Part shown: in pieces, positions 1 to 5,202 of the stretch
Position numbering within the stretch: the stretch's first letter is position 1
How the letters are laid out: each line of letters starts with the position of its first letter
Source of the DNA: Promethearchaeota archaeon
GTDB lineage: Archaea > Asgardarchaeota > Lokiarchaeia > Sigynarchaeales > SOKP01
Assembly (NCBI GenBank): GCA_030620005.1
Contig: JAUXAJ010000214.1
Location: 1 to 9,193 of the forward strand
Reading direction: 5' to 3'
Length of the DNA: 9,193 bases
Made by a program: the position numbers and the translations under genes
The notes under the pieces: generated by a model
What the model saw: the letters and a program-made list of their open reading frames with translations, nothing else
Told to the model about the DNA's origin: nothing
Databases searched by the model: none

Positions 1-75
1 TTAATTATTTTAACGCTTAAAAGAAATTGGGTGAGATTTGATGTTAAGCATTGAAATTTCACTTAGGAGGTAAAA

Positions 76-141
76 ATGCAATGTCTTACTAAAATTATTA
101 AAATTACCAATAATTACAAATTACAAAACTTAAGTTATTAA
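76..141 (+). CDS. possible short leader ORF with strong SD (21 aa)
   Basis: A strong SD-like AGGAGGT (65-71) stands four bases before an ATG that opens a 21-codon frame ending TAA. The peptide (begins MQCLTKIIKITNN) matches nothing I recognise. It may be a real small peptide, the stump of a decayed gene, or chance. It is listed because only a few sites in this window have so strong an SD, and the others clearly serve genes. No coding support exists beyond the SD. Confidence 0.2.
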   Translation: MQCLTKIIKITNNYKLQNLSY

Positions 142-168
142 ATAAGAATGCCGATTTAAATTTTTTTC

Positions 169-198
169 GATTTGAATTCATTTTTTTTTATTCAAATC
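169..198. promoter_or_regulatory. perfect 9-bp inverted repeat upstream of the acr3-hgcAB operon
   Basis: GATTTGAAT (169-177) and ATTCAAATC (190-198) are perfect reverse complements separated by a T-rich 12-base spacer. A weaker outer pair, ATTTAAA (154-160) and TTTAAAT (207-213), surrounds them. The repeat lies just before the TATA-like box at 221-228, a plausible place for an operator. ArsR/SmtB-type repressors bind AT-rich inverted repeats and are known to control ars and some hgcAB operons. No regulator gene is in the window, so this is inference; a terminator of an upstream gene is the main alternative. Confidence 0.35.
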
Positions 199-220
199 AA
201 AATTATTTTAAATGAAGGAT

Positions 221-228
221 TATATTAA
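221..228 (+). promoter_or_regulatory. TATA-like box, candidate operon promoter
   Basis: TATATTAA preceded by a purine-rich GAAGGA. In archaea the TATA box lies about 25 bases before the transcript start, which would put the start near 250, some 38 bases before the leader ORF at 288. In DNA this AT-rich such boxes arise by chance, so support is weak. Confidence 0.25.
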
Positions 229-287
229 TATCTGAAGCTCAGTTAAAGAATTTTTGATAAAATTAAAATAAATCAAAAGTAATAAAA

Positions 288-359
288 ATGAAAGTTGGAA
301 TAATATCTGATGGAAAATATGGGGAGAGAGCATTTCAAAATATCAGTAAAAATGAATGA
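288..359 (+). pseudogene. 23-codon ORF resembling the N-terminus of a DUF166 protein
   Basis: The frame from ATG 288 reads MKVGIISDGKYGERAFQNI followed by SKNE and TGA. This looks like the opening beta strand and glycine-containing turn of archaeal DUF166 proteins (PF02593), recalled from memory; the rest of such a protein (normally well over 200 residues) is absent. The TGA (357-359) overlaps the inner acr3 start (ATG 352) in an ATGAATGA arrangement, so translation of the two could be coupled. It may be a remnant left when the acr3 operon landed inside or replaced a DUF166 gene, or a retained leader peptide. The family match is by eye only. Confidence 0.4.
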
Positions 360-1380
360 ACAAAAAGAAAGTAAAAAACTTGGTTATTTTGAGAAATTAC
401 TTCCATTGTGGGTTGCTGTGTGCATTATAATTGGGATTATTCTTTCTCAGGTTGTCCCTGTCATTAGTGAAGCAATCAATTCTTGGCAAATCGGAGGCAT
501 ATCAGTGCCTATTGGTATTTGCTTGTTTTTAATGATGTACCCCGCCATGTTGAACCTCCAGGCTTCAGAATTGAAAAAGTTGGGACAAAATCCTAAGCCA
601 ATCATATTAACAATAGTTTCTAATTGGCTCGTTGCTCCGTTTGTGGGTTTATTAATGGCTCGTATATTTTTACAAGGATATGAACAGCTGATAGTTGCAA
701 TTATTTTGCTCTCAAGCTCTCCATGTACGGCGATGGTTTTAATTTGGGGTTATTTAGCACGAGGGAATCAAGAGCAAAATGTAATGAATACCAGCCTAAA
801 CACTATAACAATTATATTTGGATATGTCCCTTTAGTTGTGTTTTTAACAGGAATTCAAAACATACCGATTGATTGGTTGCTCCTGTTAATGTCGACATTT
901 ATTTTTATTGGACTTCCCTTGGTATTAGGTACCATTAGTAAAAGATTGATAATCGCTTCTAAAGGAGAAGATTGGTTCGAAAACATGTATCGCCCCATTG
1001 TTGGCAAAATCTCAATCATCGCACTACTGACAACACTGATCGTTCTTTTCTCGTTAAATGGCAACATTTTAATCCTCAATCCAGACCTGTTAATACTAGT
1101 TTCAGTTCCACTCTTGGTCGGATTTGTTATTGTGGTTGGGTATAATGTAATAGTCACAAAACTCTTAAAGTTAAAATATCGAGAAGCAGTTATCACGGTA
1201 ATTATTGGCTCGTCAAGTCATTTCGAAATTGCCATCGCCACTGCCATCGCAATGTATGGAATTGGCTCCATTTCAGCGTTGGGAACGACCATGGGACTCT
1301 TTTGGGAGGTTCCGGTGATGCTATCGATTGTCTATTTAGGGAGATTTCTTGAAAAACGAGGATTTTGGAATTCTCAATAA
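352..1380 (+). CDS. acr3: Acr3-family arsenite efflux pump (divergent)
   Basis: Inner-membrane carrier of the bile/arsenite/riboflavin transporter (BART) superfamily; Acr3 members expel As(III) using the proton gradient. From ATG 352 it has 342 residues, usual for the family, with about ten hydrophobic segments. The signature PCTAMV (Cys125, the As(III)-binding thiol of TM4) and WEVPVMLS (Glu319 in TM10) are both present. Divergences: the usual ASN-x-FELA region reads SSSHFEIA (about 287-294), and the Asn-Asp pair common in TM5 reads Asn-Thr. ATG 310 would add 14 residues, but those come from the other frame of the DUF166-like ORF, and other Acr3 proteins begin near the MNEQKE/FFEK-like stretch, so 352 is preferred. 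It is first in an operon with hgcA and hgcB, suggesting it exports the substrate or product of that system. Confidence 0.88.
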   Translation: MNEQKESKKLGYFEKLLPLWVAVCIIIGIILSQVVPVISEAINSWQIGGISVPIGICLFLMMYPAMLNLQASELKKLGQNPKPIILTIVSNWLVAPFVGLLMARIFLQGYEQLIVAIILLSSSPCTAMVLIWGYLARGNQEQNVMNTSLNTITIIFGYVPLVVFLTGIQNIPIDWLLLLMSTFIFIGLPLVLGTISKRLIIASKGEDWFENMYRPIVGKISIIALLTTLIVLFSLNGNILILNPDLLILVSVPLLVGFVIVVGYNVIVTKLLKLKYREAVITVIIGSSSHFEIAIATAIAMYGIGSISALGTTMGLFWEVPVMLSIVYLGRFLEKRGFWNSQ

Positions 1381-1436
1381 AGATCATTTAATAATAAATA
1401 TAATTAAGGTATGGAAAAGAGGATTGGAAAGAACTC

Positions 1437-3101
1437 ATGGCCGTTGTTTACATGCTCAAATTGGAACAAGAGCCTCAAACTTACGACTCGGAATTTACAA
1501 CGCTTACGAAAGGAGTAAATCTTAAAGTCCAAGATTGGGTGCTTGAAAGAATCAGAACAAGCACATCGATATTAGAAGTGGGATGTGGTACCGGCATCCT
1601 CGCAGCAAAAATGGCGTTAAAAGGTAATGATGTCACTGCTATTGATAAAAACTTTAACATGGTAAATTTTGCAATGCAAAATTATCCAACTGGGATAAAA
1701 AAATCTCTATTATATCAAATTGGGACAATTAGAGACTTTAAAGTTGAAGATCGTTCAAGAGATATAATCGTGAGCACGTTCCTGTTATCCGAGCTCAGGC
1801 CGTTAGAACAACAAATATTTCTTAGAAATGCTTGGAAAACTTTGAAACCACGTGGCCGTTTGTTAATAGCTGCTGAATTCGTTCCTTCAGGATTTTGGAA
1901 ATTACCTTTTAAAATTAAAAGATGGAGGTATAAAAGGAAACTGCGACGCATGCGGTTGAAACAAGCATCCATATTAAATTGGTTTTTCAGGTACATTGAG
2001 CCAATCGGCTTTAAAATTACGGCTCAAAAAAAATGGAAGCACGGCGCCATTCAGGCGCTAGAACTCCAAAAACTTAATGAGAACGAAAATTATGAGCCTG
2101 GCTTTTATCAGCCTAAAAAAATTAAATTTTCGGGCATTCGTTCTCAATTTAGAATATATCGTAATATTTTCACGGGTCAAGTGGATCGAGTGCCAATAGA
2201 ACCCGGTATTTATCAATCTGGGCAGCCTAATAATGATTCACCCATAATAGTTACCGCAAATTACGAATATACTTATATTAAAGTGATGCGCGATTTACGA
2301 GGAATAGACGCGTGGGTGTTATGCGTGGATTCAAATGGAATAAACGTGTGGTGTGCTGCTCGTGGAGGCGATTTTGGCAACGATCAAATCCTTGAGGCAG
2401 TTGAAGCTACAGGAATTCAAAATCTCACTGATAAAAGGACATTAATTCTTCCACAACTATCCGCAGGTGGAGTTTCAATCCCCCAACTTCCTAAAAAATC
2501 TAAATTATTTCCGTTCAAAGTAATATATGGTCCTGTTTGGTCGAAACACTTGTCCCAATTCATGAAAGATCGACCAGTTCGTAAACCAAAATCGATGAAA
2601 CTAGCTAAATTCACAATGTTTCATCGAATTCGCGCTGGAATAACTCACACCACTTTCTTATTTCGTAAAATATTTCTTTTTCCAATTGTTATCTTAACAA
2701 TTTTGCTTTTGTTTAGCTTGGTTTGGTTCAATAAGTTATGGTGGATTGGAGAATTATGTTTATCGATAATCATTACAAATGCTGTTATTTCCATTCTATT
2801 TCCTCTCTCAAAATTCACGCGCAAATTTATCTACAAGGGAATTTTTTTTGGCACTATTAACACGATTATTCTTGGAAGTTTAAATTGGTTCGTTCACGGT
2901 TCGTTTTTTTACACGCTCTTAAGTCTTTGCTTTTACTTCTGGGTGGCGTTCTTTTCAACAATGTCTTTTAGCGGTTATACGATGTCTACAAATCCACGAG
3001 AAATTCAAGCCGAATATGCAGCCTTTAACTTAATTAACAAAATTTTATTAATTATTAGCGTTATTTTCTTAAGTTTAAGCGTATTAATTTTACCAGTTTA
3101 A
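1437..3101 (+). CDS. hgcA: fusion: SAM-dependent methyltransferase + HgcA corrinoid membrane protein
   Basis: Residues 1-215 form a class I methyltransferase: motif I ILEVGCGTG (45-53), acidic end of beta 2 VTAID (Asp70), DIIVSTFLLSEL (109-120), and a very basic insert around 159-176. Residues 235-395 match HgcA: EPGIYQSG, SPIIVTANYE, GIDAWVLCVDS, then the cap helix GINVWCAARGGDFG with the expected cobalt-ligand Cys306, followed by RTLILPQLSAGGV and FKVIYGPV. Residues 407-553 give five membrane segments, as in HgcA, with the family-like FSGYTMSTNP (511-520) between the fourth and fifth. HgcA passes a methyl group from a methylcorrinoid to Hg(II). Standalone HgcA is about 340 residues; the extra N-terminal enzyme is not part of the family as I know it. 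The usual cap motif ends in Gly-Lys; here it reads Ala-Arg-Gly-Gly. The methyltransferase half has a single cysteine (Cys50), so it is unlike ArsM. The inference is that it supplies methyl groups to, or reactivates, the cobalamin. Fifty-six bases separate it from acr3. Confidence 0.9.
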   Translation: MAVVYMLKLEQEPQTYDSEFTTLTKGVNLKVQDWVLERIRTSTSILEVGCGTGILAAKMALKGNDVTAIDKNFNMVNFAMQNYPTGIKKSLLYQIGTIRDFKVEDRSRDIIVSTFLLSELRPLEQQIFLRNAWKTLKPRGRLLIAAEFVPSGFWKLPFKIKRWRYKRKLRRMRLKQASILNWFFRYIEPIGFKITAQKKWKHGAIQALELQKLNENENYEPGFYQPKKIKFSGIRSQFRIYRNIFTGQVDRVPIEPGIYQSGQPNNDSPIIVTANYEYTYIKVMRDLRGIDAWVLCVDSNGINVWCAARGGDFGNDQILEAVEATGIQNLTDKRTLILPQLSAGGVSIPQLPKKSKLFPFKVIYGPVWSKHLSQFMKDRPVRKPKSMKLAKFTMFHRIRAGITHTTFLFRKIFLFPIVILTILLLFSLVWFNKLWWIGELCLSIIITNAVISILFPLSKFTRKFIYKGIFFGTINTIILGSLNWFVHGSFFYTLLSLCFYFWVAFFSTMSFSGYTMSTNPREIQAEYAAFNLINKILLIISVIFLSLSVLILPV

Positions 3102-3136
3102 TATTAAAAAAAATAAGATATAAAAGTATAATATGG

Positions 3137-3628
3137 ATGGAAATGACAGAACCTAGTCTTGATTCATGTTGTGACACTAAAGCAATGGAAGGTGTTAGAA
3201 TCTCTATTATTGCTTCAGTCTGTAATGGATGTGGGCTTTGTGAAGATATTTGCCCTTTTGGGCTTCCTCAACAAAACTCATCAGGTAAATATGAGATTAT
3301 TAATCCTGAACTCTGTACTGAATGCAGTGCTTGTCAAAGGAATTGTCCCACTCAAGCGATAATAATGCAAGAGCAAATTGGATGTGGGTGCTTATGGGAT
3401 GCGAGACAACGACTTAAAAACGAAAAAAAAGGCAAACCTTCTTCAAATGCGTGTTCTTGTGGGCCAGTGGCTACATCAAGCTCTTGCTGTGGAACTAATA
3501 ACGACAAAGAATTTGACATTAAAGTTTTAAATGCATACAATACATTCATTAAACCAAATTTGAGTTCTTGCTGTGCAGTTCCACCAGAAGAAGAATCTGA
3601 GAAAAAAAAGTTAAAGAAAAATTCATGA
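3137..3628 (+). CDS. hgcB: HgcB-type 2[4Fe-4S] ferredoxin with extra Cys pairs
   Basis: HgcB reduces the corrinoid of HgcA and hands over the metal through C-terminal cysteines. Two ferredoxin motifs are clear: C29-x2-C32-x2-C35-x3-C39-P and C60-x2-C63-x2-C66-x3-C70-P, the second (CTECSAC) close to the CMECGAC of HgcB. GCGC follows at 82-85. At 163 residues it is much longer than typical HgcB (about 95-100). The additions carry cysteine pairs: CC 11-12, CSC 106-108, CC 117-118 and CC 145-146, and the end is lysine-rich. It begins 35 bases after hgcA, so the two are almost surely cotranscribed. ATG 3143 (M3) is an alternative start. The pairs look like soft-metal or As(III) sites, though no experiment in this window shows that. 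A generic ferredoxin is less likely given the partner gene. Confidence 0.87.
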   Translation: MEMTEPSLDSCCDTKAMEGVRISIIASVCNGCGLCEDICPFGLPQQNSSGKYEIINPELCTECSACQRNCPTQAIIMQEQIGCGCLWDARQRLKNEKKGKPSSNACSCGPVATSSSCCGTNNDKEFDIKVLNAYNTFIKPNLSSCCAVPPEEESEKKKLKKNS

Positions 3629-3692
3629 GTAATTGTCTAATTTAAAAGATAAAATAAAATTCAAGTTAAATTAATATGTAGAAGTGATTAAA

Positions 3693-4100
3693 ATGAATGA
3701 AAAAGAAGTTGTTAAAAAGACATCAGAGGGTTTCTCTTGCTGTACTCCTGGAGCTTCATGCTGTGAAAACCATGATACAAACTCACTTCCCGAATCTGGT
3801 GAGATAAATGAGAAATACATGCCCAAACTAAGGGATACAGAAAAATTGAATGTGGATATTTTTGTACCATTAGAAGCGTGTTCGTGTGAATGGAGTAATT
3901 TCATGAATTTAGTCTTTGCTGCGCTTACACCGTATATTAAATACATTGATCACAAGACAAAATCGATACAGTCTGAAGAAGCACGGAAACTTAATATTCG
4001 CTCTAAATGTGTCGTGGTTGATGGTACGAAAAAATTTATCACGTCTTTTGCTCTGAAAAAGCAATTGCCAAACCTTCTGAGAGAAAGAGAATTAATTTAA
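3693..4100 (+). CDS. small thioredoxin-fold-like protein with N-terminal Cys-Cys pairs
   Basis: From ATG 3693 it is 135 residues; GTG 3684 would add three. The N-terminus is a loose tail with FSCCTPGASCC (pairs at 16-17 and 23-24). A compact domain follows: a beta strand LNVDIFVPLEA running into a C-S-C (63-65) where thioredoxins carry CxxC, then helix, strand with Cys106 and VVVDGTKKF, and a final helix. The order recalls small thioredoxin-like proteins and the ArsD metallochaperone, which also uses Cys pairs, but I see no full match to either. It sits 64 bases after hgcB, whose tail has the same SCC style. The inference is that it carries or delivers the metal(loid) to HgcB/HgcA or to the pump. 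The loss of the normal CxxC argues against a general disulfide reductase. Confidence 0.6.
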   Translation: MNEKEVVKKTSEGFSCCTPGASCCENHDTNSLPESGEINEKYMPKLRDTEKLNVDIFVPLEACSCEWSNFMNLVFAALTPYIKYIDHKTKSIQSEEARKLNIRSKCVVVDGTKKFITSFALKKQLPNLLRERELI

Positions 4101-4109
4101 TCTCTATTA

Positions 4110-4115
4110 TTTTTT
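4110..4115 (+). terminator. oligo-T run, possible archaeal terminator of the metal operon
   Basis: TTTTTT ten bases after the stop of the Cys-pair gene. Archaeal termination often needs only a T-run on the non-template strand. The next SD is 19 bases later, so readthrough into the following cassette is equally possible. Confidence 0.22.
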
Positions 4116-4133
4116 ATTAACACTAAACATAAA

Positions 4134-4140
4134 AGGAGGT
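4134..4140 (+). promoter_or_regulatory. strong ribosome binding site that fixes an ATA start
   Basis: AGGAGGT, nine bases before ATA 4150. No ATG, GTG or TTG in frame lies within reach; the first, GTG 4177, is 36 bases away and would cut off residues conserved in the paralog at 4721. Confidence 0.7.
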
Positions 4141-4149
4141 AATAAAAAA

Positions 4150-4488
4150 ATAAAAAAAATAACATTTCAATTAAGCGTGCCGATTAAAGGTGTGCTTAGA
4201 AATAAGGAATTTTCTGTAAATATTAAGGATAATGCGATTTTTACCGAAGCGTTAGCCATGGTCGATAAATATATATTTGACCATCTTGAAGAATCGCATT
4301 TTTCAGAACACGCAGAAAATAGTTTCGTACGCTGTTATTTACAACTATTTTGGAACCCCAACGAAAACTTAATTTATTCGGATATAAATATGCTTGCTGC
4401 TGGCGCGCAAGGAATCATGCCAATCCGAAATAGATTGGATTTTAATTTATATAACGACAGCGAAATATCGTTAACATCTCATGCTTGA
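4150..4488 (+). CDS. predicted beta-grasp (ubiquitin/MoaD-like) protein, copy 1, ATA start
   Basis: A 112-residue protein I cannot assign to a named family. It opens with strand-like IKKITFQLSVPIK, then KEFSVNIKDNA and a helix ALAMVDKYIFDHL, followed by a strand with CYLQLFWN and an end IRNRLDFNLYNDSEISL. Strand-turn-strand-helix-strands is the order of ubiquitin-like and MoaD/ThiS folds. The C-terminus lacks Gly-Gly, so classical conjugation or sulfur transfer is not indicated. It is clearly homologous to the protein at 4721-5077 (shared LAMVDK, YLQLF, PIR, FNLY). The ATA start is chosen from the strong SD at 4134-4140 and because the paralog conserves residues upstream of GTG 4177. A gene for a small basic protein follows after 15 bases. 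Structure and role are inference. Confidence 0.68.
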   Translation: MKKITFQLSVPIKGVLRNKEFSVNIKDNAIFTEALAMVDKYIFDHLEESHFSEHAENSFVRCYLQLFWNPNENLIYSDINMLAAGAQGIMPIRNRLDFNLYNDSEISLTSHA

Positions 4489-4503
4489 GGTTGATGAGCA
4501 AAA

Positions 4504-4614
4504 GTGGCGAAAAGATTAGATTACGGGCGATTTAAAACGATCATTCGTAAAAAATATGGAAAAAACAACGAAAGTTTTGCTCATTATTTTAAAAAGCAAA
4601 ACCTCAACCATTAA
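4504..4614 (+). CDS. small basic protein, copy 1 (36 aa, GTG start)
   Basis: Reads VAKRLDYGRFKTIIRKKY and on to a TAA at 4612. Nearly every residue up to AHY is matched by the 34-residue product at 5087-5191 (RLD, FKTIIRK, GKNNE, FAHY), while the codons differ at third positions, which is good evidence for translation. Its charge is strongly positive, and it is predicted to be one or two helices. The frame is closed by a TGA three codons before GTG 4504, so GTG is the only reasonable start. An overlapping ATG (4494) opens only 13 codons in another frame. Function is unknown; always following the beta-grasp gene suggests partners. Nucleic acid or acidic-partner binding is possible. Confidence 0.68.
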   Translation: MAKRLDYGRFKTIIRKKYGKNNESFAHYFKKQNLNH

Positions 4615-4617
4615 AAC

Positions 4618-4696
4618 GGAGGATATCTTTCAGAAAAATTTTAGTGGAAGATTGACAGTAGGAATGCGTCCTATTAAAAATTTAAATATCAATTAA
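4618..4696 (+). pseudogene. possible fragment of a third cassette copy
   Basis: GGAGG (4618-4622) is followed by an open stretch whose end reads LTVGMRPIKNLN before TAA 4694. That resembles the first strand of the neighbouring beta-grasp proteins (ITLNLSVPLKNL), especially Pro-Ile-Lys-Asn-Leu. No start at the normal spacing fits, and the rest of the gene is missing. It may be the stump of a third duplicate, or chance similarity over a dozen residues. Confidence 0.25.
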
Positions 4697-4707
4697 ACAA
4701 ATTCACT

Positions 4708-4713
4708 GGAGGT
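4708..4713 (+). promoter_or_regulatory. strong ribosome binding site that fixes an ATT start
   Basis: GGAGGT, seven bases before ATT 4721. The ATG at 4714 is out of frame and stops after three codons. In the correct frame a TGA at 4715-4717 closes everything upstream, so initiation has to be at or just after 4718. Confidence 0.7.
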
Positions 4714-4720
4714 ATGAAAA

Positions 4721-5077
4721 ATTAAAGAAATTACATTAAATCTTAGTGTACCATTAAAGAATTTATCGCATGGTAAGAAATTCGTTGTTAGTGTCAAAGA
4801 CGATGCAACTGTAGTAGATGTTTTAGCGATGGTAGATAAACACATATTCGAGCATCCAGAAGAATCGATTTTTCCTATCTTTGACGGTTATATTCACAAC
4901 TATTTACAACTATTCATCAATATAGAAGAAGAGTATATTTACGAGGATGTTGGAGTTTCACCATATGCGCCTGATGAGCAAGGAGTCATGAGAAAATTTA
5001 ATCCAATAAGAGATGATTTATATTTTAATTTATATCATGAAACAAAACTTGATCTCCAAATGGATGTGGGTTGTTGA
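4721..5077 (+). CDS. predicted beta-grasp (ubiquitin/MoaD-like) protein, copy 2, ATT start
   Basis: A 118-residue paralog of the product at 4150-4488. It opens IKEITLNLSVPLKNL, then KKFVVSVKDDATVVDVLAM (strand into helix), HNYLQLF, and ends IRDDLYFNLYHETKLDLQ followed by MDVGC. It carries a short insert (SPYAPDEQG, MRKFN) against copy 1. Translation from the first available ATG (4829) would remove the first 36 residues, which include the two best-conserved strands, so ATT 4721 with its SD is preferred. ATT starts are rare but known (bacterial infC). The last residue is cysteine, with no Gly-Gly. No named family is recognised; the fold is inferred by eye. The small basic gene follows after nine bases. 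Confidence 0.68.
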   Translation: MKEITLNLSVPLKNLSHGKKFVVSVKDDATVVDVLAMVDKHIFEHPEESIFPIFDGYIHNYLQLFINIEEEYIYEDVGVSPYAPDEQGVMRKFNPIRDDLYFNLYHETKLDLQMDVGC

Positions 5078-5086
5078 TGAGAAAAG

Positions 5087-5191
5087 GTGAAGAATCGTTT
5101 AGATATTGGAAAATTCAAAACAATAATTCGTAAAAGGTTCGGAAAAAATAATGAATATTTTGCTCATTACTATAAAGAAAAAGAAAAATAA
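5087..5191 (+). CDS. small basic protein, copy 2 (34 aa, GTG start)
   Basis: Paralog of the product at 4504-4614. It begins VKNRLDIGKFKTIIRKRF, then GKNNEYFAHYYK and a lysine-rich end. Differences from copy 1 are conservative (Tyr/Phe, Lys/Arg, Ile/Tyr), as expected under purifying selection. GTG is the start because TGA 5078-5080 closes the frame three codons upstream. An ATG at 5077 overlapping the previous stop opens only 18 unrelated codons. Function unknown. Confidence 0.68.
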   Translation: MKNRLDIGKFKTIIRKRFGKNNEYFAHYYKEKEK

Positions 5192-5202
5192 ATTTGGTTA
5201 AA

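Larger units (their letters stand above)
4134..5191 (+). repeat. tandem duplication of a two-gene cassette
   Basis: Unit 1 (4134-4614) and unit 2 (4708-5191) share the same order: strong SD, non-ATG start, beta-grasp-like gene, then a GTG-started small basic gene 9-15 bases on. Protein similarity is clear throughout, but DNA is well diverged, so the duplication is old and both copies seem maintained. About 93 bases separate them. Confidence 0.7.

Noticed and set aside
310..351. ATG 310 as the start of the Acr3 pump
   Set aside because: The extra 14 residues are the shifted reading of the DUF166-like ORF and have no counterpart in Acr3 proteins; ATG 352 fits the family length.
855..1196. Long open stretches on the - strand across acr3, hgcA, hgcB, the LRR and HD genes
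   Set aside because: They are antisense to clearly assigned genes, are short, and their translations show no domain or membrane pattern of their own.
1411..1518. ATG 1411 just after acr3 as a small gene before hgcA
   Set aside because: It opens 35 codons of low-complexity, Lys/Asn/Arg-rich sequence that mostly overlaps the hgcA frame, with no sign of conservation.
1437..2085. The N-terminal methyltransferase as an ArsM arsenite methyltransferase
   Set aside because: ArsM needs several conserved cysteines; this domain has one, inside motif I. A general SAM methyltransferase is all that can be said.
4177..4488. GTG 4177 as the start of the first beta-grasp gene, and ATG 4829 for the second
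   Set aside because: Both would drop conserved strands present in the two paralogs, and neither has an SD, whereas strong SDs precede ATA 4150 and ATT 4721.
4494..4535. ATG-started frames overlapping the small basic genes (ATG 4494 and ATG 5077)
   Set aside because: They give 13 and 18 unrelated codons, while the GTG frames are conserved between the copies.
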